Under the pieces are notes generated by a model. The model had not been told where the DNA came from and did no database searches. It saw nothing but the letters and a program-made list of their open reading frames with translations. The translations under genes were made by a program, and so were the position numbers. 64,000 nt of DNA from Frateuria_A yonginensis (GTDB lineage Bacteria; Pseudomonadota; Gammaproteobacteria; Xanthomonadales; Rhodanobacteraceae), in assembly GCF_037137055.1 (NCBI RefSeq), contig NZ_JBBBNY010000013.1, positions 1 to 64,000 of the forward strand, written 5' to 3'. The first letter of the stretch is position 1. The number at the start of each line of letters is the position of its first letter. Shown piece after piece: positions 24,161-33,955 of this stretch.

Positions 24161-24862
24161 TCAGTGCAGCTGCACCGGGACGATCTGCGTCTGCGGACGG
24201 TACAGCGCCGGCAGCCACTGCTTCAGGTGCGCCACCTTCGGCGCGTCGTTGTAGGCGATGTAGGGGTTGCCCGGGTGCTGCGCGGCGAAGTCCTGGTGGT
24301 AGGCTTCGGCCATGTAGAAGCCCCGCAGCGGAACCACCTGGGTCACGATCGGCGCGTCGAACACACGGGCTGCGGCGAGCTGCGCGATGTAGGCGCGCGC
24401 CACCTGCGCCTGCTGCGGGGTCGTGTAGAAGATCACCGAGCGGTACTGGTTGCCGACGTCCGGCCCCTGGCGGTCGAGCTGGGTCGGATCGTGTGCCACC
24501 GAGAAGAACACCTCGAGCAGCTTGCCGTAGCTGACCTTGCGCGGGTCGTAGGCCACCTTCACCGACTCGGCGTGGCCGGTGTCGCCGTCGCTGACGCGCT
24601 CGTAGCTGGCCGTGTCCGCGCTGCCGCCGGCGTAGCCGGACCAGGCCTCGCGCACGCCCTCGACGTGGTCGAACACCGCCTCCACGCCCCAGAAGCAGCC
24701 GCCGGCGAACACCGCGACCTGTTCGCCCGGCTGTGCGGGCGCGGGATCCAGGCGGGGAGGCGGCAATCGCCGCGCGCCATCGGCCACCGCCGGTCCGGAC
24801 GCGCTGCAGGCAGCCAGCAGCAGGCCGGCCAGCGGGCTCAGGAAAAACCATCGACGGGCCAT
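24161..24862 (-). CDS. msrA: Lipoprotein peptide-methionine (S)-S-oxide reductase
   Basis: A 233-residue MsrA with a lipoprotein signal ending LLLAACS (Cys19), so an envelope repair enzyme rather than the cytosolic form. The catalytic core begins at about residue 48; GGCFWG with catalytic Cys56 is intact, followed by GYAGGS, HDPTQLDRQGPDVGNQYRS and AEAYHQDF. It reduces the S-epimer of methionine sulphoxide in oxidised proteins. No MsrB lies nearby. It converges with the GGDEF-EAL gene. Confidence 0.93.
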   Translation of the reverse strand: MARRWFFLSPLAGLLLAACSASGPAVADGARRLPPPRLDPAPAQPGEQVAVFAGGCFWGVEAVFDHVEGVREAWSGYAGGSADTASYERVSDGDTGHAESVKVAYDPRKVSYGKLLEVFFSVAHDPTQLDRQGPDVGNQYRSVIFYTTPQQAQVARAYIAQLAAARVFDAPIVTQVVPLRGFYMAEAYHQDFAAQHPGNPYIAYNDAPKVAHLKQWLPALYRPQTQIVPVQLH

Positions 24863-24944
24863 GGATCACCTCGCGAGCGTTCGTGCTGCAGGCGAATTCG
24901 CCGGCGGCGGCGGTCCGGTTACATCCCGGCGGCGTTGCGCGCGG

Positions 24945-25157
24945 TCAGGCCACGCGGATCTCGGTCTCGCCCAGGCGCACGGTCTGTCCCGCGTGGATCT
25001 TGCAGGTCTTGCGCAGCTCGCGCCGGCCATCGACGAACACCGCGCCGCTGGCGACCAGCGCCTTGCCCGCGCCCCCGCTGTCGCAGAGCCCGCACAGTTT
25101 CAACAGCTGGTTGAGTTCGACGTGGTCGCGGTCGAGCTGGAAGGCGAGCTGGCGCAT
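24945..25157 (-). CDS. Small S4-domain RNA-binding protein (YbcJ-like)
   Basis: A 70-residue stand-alone S4 domain: ELNQLLKLCGLCDSGGAGKALVASG, then VFVDGRRELRKTCKI and a final VRLGETEIRV strand. This is the pattern of E. coli YbcJ and its relatives, which bind structured RNA. Length is normal for the group. Cytosolic. It lies 83 bases upstream of msrA in the same direction. Confidence 0.87.
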   Translation of the reverse strand: MRQLAFQLDRDHVELNQLLKLCGLCDSGGAGKALVASGAVFVDGRRELRKTCKIHAGQTVRLGETEIRVA

Positions 25158-25245
25158 GGTCGGAAGCAGGGCGCTGACGGTGCGCCAGTGTATCCGCAGC
25201 GCGGAGCCGGGGGGCGCCGCGCGACGCCCTCCGCCGGCCGGCGGC

Positions 25246-25626
25246 TCAGTGGTAGTAGTTGCTGATGCGGCTGGTGAACGTGGTGTCGGCGAAGTCCGGC
25301 CAGTTGTCCTTGTCGAAGCCGGGCGCGTCCTTCAGGCGCTCCTTCGGCACGTCCAGCACCAGGCAGTGGTTCTCGGTGTCCAGCCGCATGGCGTTCCACG
25401 GCACCGCGAACAGCTTGTCGCCCATGCCGAGCCAGCCACCGAAGGACAGTACCGCGTACTCGATGGTGCCATCGGTGGTGTTGATCATCAGGTCCTTGAT
25501 CTCGCCGAGATCCTCGCCCTGGGCGTTGCGCACGTTTTCACCATTGAGCGTGCTCGAAGCCAGCACCGGGCCGCTGCCGATGCCCGCGGGTCGGGTCGAG
25601 GTGTAACCGGTCGATTGGATGCTCAT
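25246..25626 (-). CDS. PRC-barrel domain protein
   Basis: A 126-residue protein with one PRC-barrel domain (about 22-100): ASSTLNGENVRNAQGEDLG, EIKDLMINTTDGTIEYAVLSFGGWLG and KLFAVPWNAM. The C-terminal tail, DTTFTSRISNYYH, is aromatic. Stand-alone PRC proteins of this kind are abundant in stress-tolerant proteobacteria and are often induced by osmotic or desiccation stress; their molecular role is unclear. The ATG has CAGGAGAAGC upstream. Confidence 0.9.
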   Translation of the reverse strand: MSIQSTGYTSTRPAGIGSGPVLASSTLNGENVRNAQGEDLGEIKDLMINTTDGTIEYAVLSFGGWLGMGDKLFAVPWNAMRLDTENHCLVLDVPKERLKDAPGFDKDNWPDFADTTFTSRISNYYH

Positions 25627-25735
25627 GGCGCTTCTCCTGGGCGGTGATGGGAGAGGGAATGTCGGTGTTTTTCCGACGGCGTCCAGCTTGCCTCACCTCC
25701 CGTGACGCTCCGGGCAATCGCCCGTAAACATCGCC

Positions 25736-26563
25736 TCAGTGGGCGCCGTCGATGCGCGATTGCAAGGCCATGGCGGCGGCGGGGTTGCGCTCCTTGGCGC
25801 TGCCGATGAAGAACACGAACACCTCGCGCGGCGGTCCGTCGGGCTGCAACGCACCTGCGTGCGGGAGCTCCGCCAGGTCCTTGCCCTGCGACCAGGCGCG
25901 GGCGCGGGTGGCCCAGGCGTCCAGCGCATCGGCCGGATAGCCGGCCGGCTCGTCGGCCTGGCTGCGCATCAGCCGCGCGTACACGAAGTCGCCGGTGAGA
26001 TCGGCGAAGGACGGGTACTGGGTGGCGTCGGTGAACACGGTAGGTACGCCGTGCGCGCGCGCCAGATCCACGTAGCGTTCGCTCGCGAAACTCCGGTGGC
26101 GCACCTCCAGCACGTGGCGCAGCGGGCGACCGTCGAGCTCGCGCGGGAGCGCGTCGAGGAAGCCGGCGATGTCGTCCGCATCGAACGGCCGGCCCGGGCC
26201 GAGCTGCCAGTTGATCGGCCCCAGGCGGTCGCCCAGCTCCGCCAGGCCGCCGTGCACGAAGGCCTCGATGCCCTTGCCGGCGGCGGCCAGGCGCTTGCTT
26301 TCCACCACGTAGCGCGGGGCCTTCAGCGCGAACACGAAGCCCTCCGGCGTCTCGGCTGCCCACTTGGCGTAGGTCGCCGGCTTCTGCGCGCCGTAGAACG
26401 TGCCGTTGATCTCGATCGCGCGCAGCTGGCGGCTGGCGTACTCCAGCTCGCGGCGCTGCACCAGCCCGGCCGGGTAGAAGTTGTTGCGCCAGGGGGCGAA
26501 GGTCCAGCCGCCGATGCCGACGCGCACGCCTACGTCGTTTGCGGTGGGGGTGGAGAGCGTCAT
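25736..26563 (-). CDS. DUF72 family protein (YecE-like)
   Basis: A 275-residue TIM-barrel-type DUF72 protein. Motifs: VGIGGWTFAPWRNNFYP at the start, LRAIEINGTFYGAQKPATYAKW, FALKAPRY, LGPINWQL and HVLEVRHRSF. The family is widespread (E. coli YecE) and lacks a proven activity; the barrel and conserved acids suggest an enzyme. The ATG is chosen because the barrel starts about ten residues later. Cytosolic. Confidence 0.88.
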   Translation of the reverse strand: MTLSTPTANDVGVRVGIGGWTFAPWRNNFYPAGLVQRRELEYASRQLRAIEINGTFYGAQKPATYAKWAAETPEGFVFALKAPRYVVESKRLAAAGKGIEAFVHGGLAELGDRLGPINWQLGPGRPFDADDIAGFLDALPRELDGRPLRHVLEVRHRSFASERYVDLARAHGVPTVFTDATQYPSFADLTGDFVYARLMRSQADEPAGYPADALDAWATRARAWSQGKDLAELPHAGALQPDGPPREVFVFFIGSAKERNPAAAMALQSRIDGAH

Positions 26564-26636
26564 GGCCGTGCTCCAGCGGGGGAGGCGCGCATCCTGGCAC
26601 GCCCTGGGCGGACCTGCATGTGAGCTGGAGTGACTT

Positions 26637-27676
26637 GTGGCACGCGTGCGCGGCCGTCGGCAGGCGTATCCGTGCCTGCCGCTGCACTTCCCCGACGCAA
26701 GGATCGAGCATTCCCGACCGACCGGCCGCCTGCTCGCCGCATGCATGTGCGGCGTCGTTTCGCTCTCGCTGGAGGCCGCGCCTGCCGCGCCGCCGCATCT
26801 GTTCGCGCCCGGCGTGGTCTCGGGCCCGGCCGCCGAGGACTCCGCCGCGTTCGCGCCGGATGGCCGCACCGTGTTCTTCGACCGCGTGAGCTGGCCCAAC
26901 GCGGCATCCTCAGGACCGCGCGCGGCTGGTCGGAGCCTGTCATCGCGCCGTTTTGCGGCCGCTGGCTGGACCACCATCCGGCGATGGCGGCGGCCCGTTC
27001 CTGGTGTTCAGCTCCAACCGGCCGGACCGGCCGGGCGGCAAGCCGCTGGATGCGGTGATGGCCGACGGCAAGGTCGCCCCGGGTTCGGGCGGGCACCTCT
27101 GGCGGGTCGACCGCAAGGGCGACGGCTGGGGCAAGCCGGTGCGGCTGCCCGACGTGGTCAACGCCAGCACCCGCACCTATGCGCCCAGCGTGGCGGCCGA
27201 CGGCAGCGTGTATTTCCAGCGGCCGGGCGCGGACGGCGACTTCCGGCTGTTCCGTTCGCAGTACCGTGACGGCGCCTACCAGGCTCCGGTCGAGGTCGCG
27301 CTGAGCGGCGGGTGCGCACAAGCTGGACCCGGCAGTGGCGCCGGACGAATCGTTCATCGTGTTCGACGCCAACTACGCGGGCAAGGACCGACCCGACCGC
27401 CTCTACATCGCGTTCCGCGAGCACGGCCGCTGGGGCGCACCGATCGACCTGGGCGACGAGGTGTACCGCGGCGCACCCGGGGGCTCCCACCTGGGACCGG
27501 ACCACCGGACCCTGTATTTCTCCGGCGCGCGCGGGGTGCCGGTTCACTACCCGCGCAGCCGGGCGCAGGGCCGGCAGGACCTCGCGCGCATGGCCGCCTG
27601 GGACAATGGCCTGGATAACCTGTGGTCGGTTTCGCTGGCGCCCTGGCTGGACGCGCACGCCCGGCACGGCGGTTGA
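26637..27676 (+). pseudogene. Shattered PD40/WD40-like beta-propeller gene (three or more frameshifts)
   Basis: Pieces of an exported PD40 (TolB-like) propeller lie in three frames. Frame A: AAPAAPPHLFAPG and DSAAFAPDGRTVFFDRVSW. Then GWSEPVIAPFCGRWLDHHPAM in a second frame, GPFLVFSSNRPDRPGGKP through YQAPVEVALSGG in a third, and HKLDPAVAPDESFIVFDANY to the end in the fourth segment. Breaks are near 26900, 26985 and 27312. The repeated 'FAPDG / FSSNRP / APDESFIVF' units are PD40 blade motifs. With this many breaks it is almost certainly non-functional unless the sequence is faulty. It was presumably a periplasmic or secreted binding protein. Confidence 0.75.
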
Positions 27677-27751
27677 AGCAGGCCGGACGGCTGGCGCGCG
27701 GCGCGTTTTGTGGCGATAGTGGGCCGTTGCCTGGACCCAAGGAGTGCTTCG

Positions 27752-29437
27752 ATGACCCAGCCCGTTTCCCGCACGCGCCTGGCGGTGGCCTGCGCCCTGC
27801 TGTTGGCCACTACCGGCGCGCTCGCGCAGGTGCCTGCGCAGCGGCCGGCGCCGCCGCCGGTCTCCACCGGCGACACCGCCCGTCCGATGCCGCCGGCGCA
27901 GCTGGCCGATTTCGGCGCCTACGTGGAGCGCGCGCGCAAGACCTTCGACGTGCCCGGCATCGCCGTGGCCATCGTCAAGGACGGCCGGGTGGTGATGGAG
28001 CAGGGTTTCGGCCTGCGCGAGCTGGGCAAGAGCGACAAGGTCGATGCGCACACGCTGTTCGCGATCGCCTCCAACACCAAGGCGTTCACCGCCGCGGCGC
28101 TGCAGCAGCTGGCCGAGCAGGGCAAGCTGGACATGGACGACCGCGTGATCGAGCACCTGCCGTGGTTCCGCATGTCCGACCCGTACGTGACACACGAGAT
28201 GCGCATCCGCGACCTGCTCGCGCACCGCAGCGGCCTGTCGCTGGGCGCGGGCGACCTGCTGTACTGGCCGCCCACCACCTACACCACCCGCGAGGTGGTC
28301 GAGCGTCTGGCCAAGGTGCCGATCCGCAACAGCTTCCGCGCCGGCTACGCCTACGACAACATCCTCTTCGCGGTGGCCACCCTGGTGATCGAGCAGGCCT
28401 CCGGCCAGAGCTACGCCGACTACGTGCGCGAGCACATCTTCGAGCCGGTGGGCATGGACGAGTCGCTGATCGACAAGACCTACCTCAAGCCCGGCATGGA
28501 CGTGGCCACCGGCCATGCCAAGGCCGACTTCAAGGACTTGAAGCCCGTGCCGCCGATGGCCTGGCTCAACGACCCGGGCGCGGGTGGCATCTACGCCAGC
28601 GTGCATGATCTGGCCAAGTGGATGAACGTGCAGCTCGCCGGCGGCGTGCTGCCGGGCACCGGCGCCGACGGCAAGCCGCGCCGGCTGTTCTCCGAGAAGA
28701 GCCAGCACGAGATGTGGTCGATGCTCACGCCGATCACCATCAACAAGCCGCCGGTGCCGGAGCTCGCGCCGTTGACGCCCAACTTCTTCGGCTACGGCGA
28801 AAGCTGGTTCCTGTCCGACTACCGCGGCAGGAAACTGGTCTGGCACACCGGCGGCTGGCCGGGCATGGTCTCGCGGGTGACCCTGGTACCCGAGCTCAGG
28901 CTCGGCGTGGTGGTGCTCACCAACGCGGAATCGGGCGCGGCCTTCAACGCGATCACCTACCGCGTGCTCGACGCCTATCTCAACCCGGAGCACAAGACCG
29001 ACTGGGTGGCCGCGTACGACAAGGCGGTGAAGAAGGCCGAGGCCAAGGCCGACGACAGCTTCGCCAGGCACGAGGCCGCGCGCGACAAGGGCAGCAAGCC
29101 TTCGCTGCCGCTGGCCGGCTATGCGGGCACCTACCGCGACCCCTGGTACGGCGATGTCGTGGTGAGCCAGGAGCACGGCAAGCTGCGCCTGCGCTTCAGC
29201 CGCACGCCGCAGCTGGTCGGCACGATGCAGCCCTGGCAGCACGACACCTTCACCGTGCGCTGGGACGACCGCACCCTCAACGCCGATGCCTTCATCAGCT
29301 TCGCGCTGGACGAGGACGGCCACGTGCGCGAGGCGCTGATGCAGCCGATCTCGCCGCTGACCGACTTCAGCTTCGACTTCCAGGACCTGCGCCTGGCGCC
29401 GGTGAAACAGGACGAGAAGGGCCGGTCGACCCGCTGA
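27752..29437 (+). CDS. Exported serine beta-lactamase-family hydrolase with C-terminal DUF3471-like domain
   Basis: A 561-residue protein with a signal peptide (residues 1-26). The class C-like beta-lactamase fold carries S-N-T-K at 107-110 (the S-x-x-K nucleophile), a Y-D-N motif and W-H-T-G-G (K/H-T-G equivalent). The extra C-terminal domain (about 445-555, LAGYAGTYRDPWYGD) is the lipocalin-like DUF3471 type often found in such esterases and D-aminopeptidases. It probably hydrolyses esters or peptides in the periplasm rather than antibiotics. The ATG is preceded by AAGGAGTGC. It is 75 bases after the PD40 remnant. Confidence 0.88.
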   Translation: MTQPVSRTRLAVACALLLATTGALAQVPAQRPAPPPVSTGDTARPMPPAQLADFGAYVERARKTFDVPGIAVAIVKDGRVVMEQGFGLRELGKSDKVDAHTLFAIASNTKAFTAAALQQLAEQGKLDMDDRVIEHLPWFRMSDPYVTHEMRIRDLLAHRSGLSLGAGDLLYWPPTTYTTREVVERLAKVPIRNSFRAGYAYDNILFAVATLVIEQASGQSYADYVREHIFEPVGMDESLIDKTYLKPGMDVATGHAKADFKDLKPVPPMAWLNDPGAGGIYASVHDLAKWMNVQLAGGVLPGTGADGKPRRLFSEKSQHEMWSMLTPITINKPPVPELAPLTPNFFGYGESWFLSDYRGRKLVWHTGGWPGMVSRVTLVPELRLGVVVLTNAESGAAFNAITYRVLDAYLNPEHKTDWVAAYDKAVKKAEAKADDSFARHEAARDKGSKPSLPLAGYAGTYRDPWYGDVVVSQEHGKLRLRFSRTPQLVGTMQPWQHDTFTVRWDDRTLNADAFISFALDEDGHVREALMQPISPLTDFSFDFQDLRLAPVKQDEKGRSTR

Positions 29438-29455
29438 CCGGGGCGGATGGATCGT

Positions 29456-29536
29456 GCAGGAGCCGGTGCGCTCGCGATGCCTTTGTTTCTGGTGCCGGAT
29501 GAGCGCCAAGAGCATCGCGAGCAAGCGCGCTCCTGC
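29456..29536. repeat. REP-type element, inverted pair
   Basis: GCAGGAGCCGGTGCGCTCGCG is mirrored by CATCGCGAGCAAGCGCGCTCC. It fills most of the gap between the beta-lactamase-like and esterase genes. Confidence 0.82.
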
Positions 29537-29566
29537 GCGGAGAGCAGACCCAGCGAGGATGTAGCC

Positions 29567-31192
29567 ATGTTCAAACCAATCCGCGGCGCGCTTGCACTCG
29601 TGTTCGCACTGCTCGTCACCGGCACCTGCGCGCGCGAGGCGGTGCCGGCCGCGCATCCGTTCTTCCAGGTAGGCCTGCCGGCCACCGCCACCCAGCCGGC
29701 GTCCGGCCGGCTGCTGCTGTTCGCCACCGAGGCCCAGGCGGCCCGTGCCGCGGCGAAGGACGGCAAGGTCACCGAAGTGGACAGCAGTCCGTTCGCGCCC
29801 GAGCAGACGGCCGTGGCCGCACGCGAGGTGGAGCGTCTCGTGCCCGGCGGCCAGGTGCTGCTGGACGCCGACGACGAGGTCTTTCCCGACCCCTTCTCCA
29901 GGCTGCCGCCCGGCGACTACCTGGTGCAGGCGGTGCTGGATACGCAGCACGACTACAACTACCACGGCCGCAACGGCGGCGACCTGGTGAGCAAGGTGGT
30001 GCAGGTGCACCTGCCGAGCACGGACGCGCCCGCGCTGGAGCTCACCGAGACCGTCCCCGCGCGGGCGGCATGGGACCTCCCCGCGCGCTACCTCAGCGAA
30101 ACCACGCGCAAGCACCTGGCCGAGGCGCGCCGGCAGGTGCAGCCTGTCGACTTCGTCAGCCCGTCGCTGAGCGCCTTCTGGGGCCGCCCCATCCACATGC
30201 GCGGCTGGGTGGTGCTGCCGCCCGGCTACGACCCAGCCGGCCATGCCACCTATCCGACCGTGTACCAGACGCACGGCTTCGGCGGCGACCTCGTCACCCA
30301 GGCGGGCACCGCCGCGATGGTCTTCGGCGCGATGGCGGAGAAGCAGATGCCGCCGATGATTTGGGTGGTGCTGGACGAATCCGGTCCCACCGGCACGCAC
30401 GAATTCGCCGATTCGGTGAACAACGGTCCGTGGGGCCGGGCGCTCACCACCGAGCTGATCCCGATGCTGGAGGGTCGCTATCGCATGGATGCGCGGCCGT
30501 CGGGGCGCTTCCTCACAGGGCATTCGTCCGGCGGCTGGGCCACGCTGTGGCTGCAGACGCGCTATCCGGAGATCTTCGGCGGCACCTGGTCGACCTCGCC
30601 CGATCCGAGCGACTTCCACGACTTCACCGGCGTGGACCTGTACGCGCCGCACGCCAACGTCTACCGCCGCGCCGACGGCGCGCCGTACCCGCTGGTGCGC
30701 GACAAGGGCAAGGTGCTCGCCAGCTTCGAGACCTTTGCGCGGCTGGAGCGCGTGCTGGGCCCCTACGGCGGCCAGATGGCCTCGTTCGAGTGGGTGTTCT
30801 CGCCGCGCGGTGCGGACGGGCGCCCGCAGCCGATGTTCGACCGCGACACCGGCACGGTGGACCCGGCGGTGGTCGCCTACTGGAGCGAGCACTACGACAT
30901 CGCCCGTCGCCTGAAGGAGCACTGGCCACAGCTGCGGCCCGACCTGGACGGCAAGATCCACCTGGTCGTCGGCACGGCGGACACCTTCTATCTCGACGGT
31001 GCCGCGCACAGGCTGAAGGCGGTGCTCGACGGGCTCGGCGCGAAGTCGGACTTCCGCTTCCTGCCGGGGCGCACCCACATGGACCTCTACGTGCAGGGCA
31101 CGGATCGCCAGGCTCTGCTCAAGCAGATGGCATGGGAGATGTACGCGGTCGCCCGCCCGGCCTCCCGGCTCAAGCGCGCCGCCGCACCGTGA
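29567..31192 (+). CDS. Exported esterase of the esterase-D/enterochelin-esterase fold
   Basis: A 541-residue protein with a signal peptide (about 1-22). The N-terminal beta-rich domain (about 28-170) resembles an immunoglobulin-like module; the alpha/beta-hydrolase domain follows with GHSSGG (nucleophile Ser320) and a C-terminal His in GRTHMDLY. The putative-esterase fold (TYPTVYQTHGFGG, SVNNGPWGRALTTELIPMLEGRY) is clear. Substrate unknown; feruloyl or acetyl ester cleavage is possible. The ATG follows a short gap after the REP element and keeps the signal peptide. Confidence 0.85.
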   Translation: MFKPIRGALALVFALLVTGTCAREAVPAAHPFFQVGLPATATQPASGRLLLFATEAQAARAAAKDGKVTEVDSSPFAPEQTAVAAREVERLVPGGQVLLDADDEVFPDPFSRLPPGDYLVQAVLDTQHDYNYHGRNGGDLVSKVVQVHLPSTDAPALELTETVPARAAWDLPARYLSETTRKHLAEARRQVQPVDFVSPSLSAFWGRPIHMRGWVVLPPGYDPAGHATYPTVYQTHGFGGDLVTQAGTAAMVFGAMAEKQMPPMIWVVLDESGPTGTHEFADSVNNGPWGRALTTELIPMLEGRYRMDARPSGRFLTGHSSGGWATLWLQTRYPEIFGGTWSTSPDPSDFHDFTGVDLYAPHANVYRRADGAPYPLVRDKGKVLASFETFARLERVLGPYGGQMASFEWVFSPRGADGRPQPMFDRDTGTVDPAVVAYWSEHYDIARRLKEHWPQLRPDLDGKIHLVVGTADTFYLDGAAHRLKAVLDGLGAKSDFRFLPGRTHMDLYVQGTDRQALLKQMAWEMYAVARPASRLKRAAAP

Positions 31193-31220
31193 GGCAGCGG
31201 TCGTAGGCCCTGGCGGCAAT

Positions 31221-31300
31221 GCAGGAGCGAGCTTGCTCGCGATGCCCCTGCCGTGCTCCGGCACCACAAAGCAAAGGCATCGCGGGCGAACTCGCTCCTA
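31221..31300. repeat. REP-type element, inverted pair
   Basis: GCAGGAGCGAGCTTGCTCGCG is mirrored by CATCGCGGGCGAACTCGCTCC. It lies between the convergent esterase and mechanosensitive-channel genes and may also end transcription. Confidence 0.85.
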
Positions 31301-31315
31301 CCGGCTCGTATCGAC

Positions 31316-33703
31316 TCAGCCGGTCTCGCGCGGGTCGGGCAGCCGGTAGACGCGCATGTCCTGCGGGCGGATCAGCGGCAGGCCCGCGGCGCGCAGCCGC
31401 TCCAGGATCGCCAGCAGCAGTTCGCTGCGCACGTTGCCCACTTCGCGCGGGCTGTGCACGTAGCCGGTGGCGACGAAGTGGATGCCCAGCGTGTCGACCT
31501 GCTCCAGCTGCACGTTCGGCGCGGGCGTTTCCAGCACCGCGGGGTGGTCGAGGAAGGCCTGCAGCAGGATCCCGCGGGCGCGCCTGGCGTCCGTGTCCAG
31601 CGGCATCGGCAGCTTGACCTGCACGCGGCCCTGCGCATTGGCCAGCGTCACGTTGCGCACGTTCTGCGTGATCAGCTGCGAGTTCGGCACGATCACCGTG
31701 GAGCGGTCCCACAGCTGGATCTCGGTGGCGCGCACGTTGATCCGGCGGATGTCGCCCTCGACGCCCGACAGGCTGACCCAGTCGCCCACCTTCACCGGCC
31801 GCTCGGCCAGCAGGATCAGGCCGGAGATGAAGTTCTGCACGATCGCCTGCAGGCCGAAGCCGATGCCGACCGAGAGCGCGCTGGCGATCCAGGCGATGCC
31901 TTGCAGGCTCACGTTGAGTACGGCCAGCGCCAGCGCGAACGCGAGTACGCCGCCCACGTAGCCGAGCAGGGTGACGATCGAGAGCTGCATGCCCGGCTCG
32001 AGCGTGGTCCTGGGCAGCAACTGCTCGCCCAGCCAGCGCTTGAGCATGCGCACGGCGACCAGGCCCAGCGCGAAGACCAGCCCGGCCTCGAACACGGTGC
32101 CCGGGGCGATGGTGAGCTCGCCCAGGGAGAGGTTGCCGAAGAGCTGCCCCATGCGCGTACCGAGCTCTCGCGGGTCGGTACCGAACGGCGCCAGCAGCGG
32201 GCCGATCGCCAGCAGCAGGAGCAGCACGCGGCTGACGCCCGAGAGCACCGTCGAGGCCTGGTCCAGCGTGCGCGGCGCCAGCCCGAACGCCGCCTGCAGC
32301 CGGCGCCCGCTGCGGCCTTCGGGAAGCAGCAACGCACAGATCAGGTCCTGCACCAGGTGCGTCAGCAGGTACAGCGCACCGATCAGCATGCCGATCCAGA
32401 GCATGCGCGTGGCGAGGTAGAACCCCAGCGCGATGAAGCCCAGCGCGACCGCGATCCAGCTGACGGCCGCACCGAGCACGGCGGCACCGGCGAGCAGCCC
32501 CACCCACAGCGGACGTTGCACCGGCGCGCTGCCGGTAGCGAGCAGCGCGCGCCGCGCCTGGCCCAGGCGCAGCAGCGCGGCGCCGATCAATCCGCTCACC
32601 ACCAGCGCGACCAGGCCGCGGGTGGCCACCGTGGCGGGCAGACTGGCGCCGATCGCGCCGTTCACGCGCTCGATCACGAATAGCAGCAGGCTGGCGGCGG
32701 CCAGCAGGCCGGGGAAGGCGCGCAGTCTGCGTGCCGCCGCGTCGGACAACGCGGGCATCCGCCAGGAGGGCCTGCGCACCGACAGCAGGGCGCGGCCGAG
32801 GCCGCTGACGAAGGCTGCGAAGCACACCACCCGCACCAGCGCCCGGGCGAGCTCGTCCAGGTCGGGATCGAGCGTTTCGTTCCAATCCAGCCCCAGGCGC
32901 ACGAGCTGCGCCGCCAGGCCGTACACCAGCACGGAGGCCAGCGTCAGCGCAACGGCCAACGCGCTGCGGCGCAGGTGGCCCTCGGGCAGGCTGCGCGACG
33001 CCAGCAAGGGCAGGGCACGCTCCAGCAGCGGCCGACCGGCCACCAGCAGCACGGCGAGCGCGAGGCAAAGCAGCAACGGCCCACGGCTGGGCGCTTGCCA
33101 GGCATCCTGCCAGGCGTTCGCGAGGCGGGTTTCCAGGCGCCCGAGGCGTGCCAGGTCGTTGGGCAGCGAGCGCGCCGGTTCCTTCCAGAAGGCGCTGCCC
33201 AGCGGCGAGGCCGTGCGCGAGGTGAGCTGCGCCTGGAACAGATCGCGGCGCACGTCCGCCACCTGCGCGGCCAATTGCAGGCCCTCCTCGCCCAGCAGGT
33301 GCGCCTGCTTGATCTGCGCGTCGAGGCCGGCCTTGGCCTTGTCCAGCTGGCGCCGCTGCGCCGCCACCTCGGGCGCTTCCGGCGGTGCGCCCTTGGCCGG
33401 AGCGGGACCGAGCACGGCCAGGCGCGCATCCAGGCTGGCCATCTGCGGCGCCAGCGCCGTGGCGAGCTGCTCGGCCTGGTCCTGCACCGCCAGGGCGGTG
33501 TCGCGCAGGCCTGCCAGCGTGCGATCGTCGGGCTTGCCCTTGAGCGCGCCCTTGATCTGGTCGAGCTGGCTGCGCAGGTGGTCGAGCGTCTGATCGGGCG
33601 AGGCGGCGGGGAGAGCGGGGGTGCCCCGCGCCGCATCCTGTGCGTGGAGCAGGGGCGTGGCGGCGAGCAGCAGGCAGAGGAAGAGGAAGCGCAGGATCGG
33701 CAT
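31316..33703 (-). CDS. MscS-family mechanosensitive channel with N-terminal DUF3772-like region
   Basis: A 795-residue protein with a signal peptide (1-20). A coiled periplasmic region (about 25-200, with DHLRSQLDQIKGALKG and QRRQLDKAKAGLDAQ) resembles DUF3772. About ten membrane helices follow. The C-terminal MscS domain begins with the pore helix GIGFGLQAIVQNFISGLILL and continues RPVKVGDWVSLSG and STVIVPNSQLI. This is the large MscK/YbiO-like type, opening under membrane tension to release solutes after hypo-osmotic shock. The ATG at the signal peptide is used; the frame is open a little further upstream. Confidence 0.9.
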   Translation of the reverse strand: MPILRFLFLCLLLAATPLLHAQDAARGTPALPAASPDQTLDHLRSQLDQIKGALKGKPDDRTLAGLRDTALAVQDQAEQLATALAPQMASLDARLAVLGPAPAKGAPPEAPEVAAQRRQLDKAKAGLDAQIKQAHLLGEEGLQLAAQVADVRRDLFQAQLTSRTASPLGSAFWKEPARSLPNDLARLGRLETRLANAWQDAWQAPSRGPLLLCLALAVLLVAGRPLLERALPLLASRSLPEGHLRRSALAVALTLASVLVYGLAAQLVRLGLDWNETLDPDLDELARALVRVVCFAAFVSGLGRALLSVRRPSWRMPALSDAAARRLRAFPGLLAAASLLLFVIERVNGAIGASLPATVATRGLVALVVSGLIGAALLRLGQARRALLATGSAPVQRPLWVGLLAGAAVLGAAVSWIAVALGFIALGFYLATRMLWIGMLIGALYLLTHLVQDLICALLLPEGRSGRRLQAAFGLAPRTLDQASTVLSGVSRVLLLLLAIGPLLAPFGTDPRELGTRMGQLFGNLSLGELTIAPGTVFEAGLVFALGLVAVRMLKRWLGEQLLPRTTLEPGMQLSIVTLLGYVGGVLAFALALAVLNVSLQGIAWIASALSVGIGFGLQAIVQNFISGLILLAERPVKVGDWVSLSGVEGDIRRINVRATEIQLWDRSTVIVPNSQLITQNVRNVTLANAQGRVQVKLPMPLDTDARRARGILLQAFLDHPAVLETPAPNVQLEQVDTLGIHFVATGYVHSPREVGNVRSELLLAILERLRAAGLPLIRPQDMRVYRLPDPRETG

Positions 33704-33955
33704 CCGGTCATGATCCCGGCGCTCCCCGCGGACGGTCAACGCGGGCCGGCGGGCCCTGGGCCATCCCAGTCAGGCTGCATGCATGAAACCGCCCGTGCGG
33801 CCAGGAGTGGAGGCCGCAAGGGTCGCTCGCGCGAAGCGCCGTCCGTTCGCTGCGGACGTCGCGCTACCGTACGAATGCGCCTCGAACGAAGCGTTGCCCA
33901 TCGTTTCACGGCCCCCTGCGCAGGATGGCCTGCCGTATCCCGGAGGCTCCCTCCC

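Noticed and set aside
27158..31267. A 1369-codon open frame on the minus strand
   Set aside because: It runs antisense to the beta-lactamase-like and esterase genes, which have clear families, and its translation is His/Arg/Gln-rich low-complexity, as expected from a GC-rich shadow frame.
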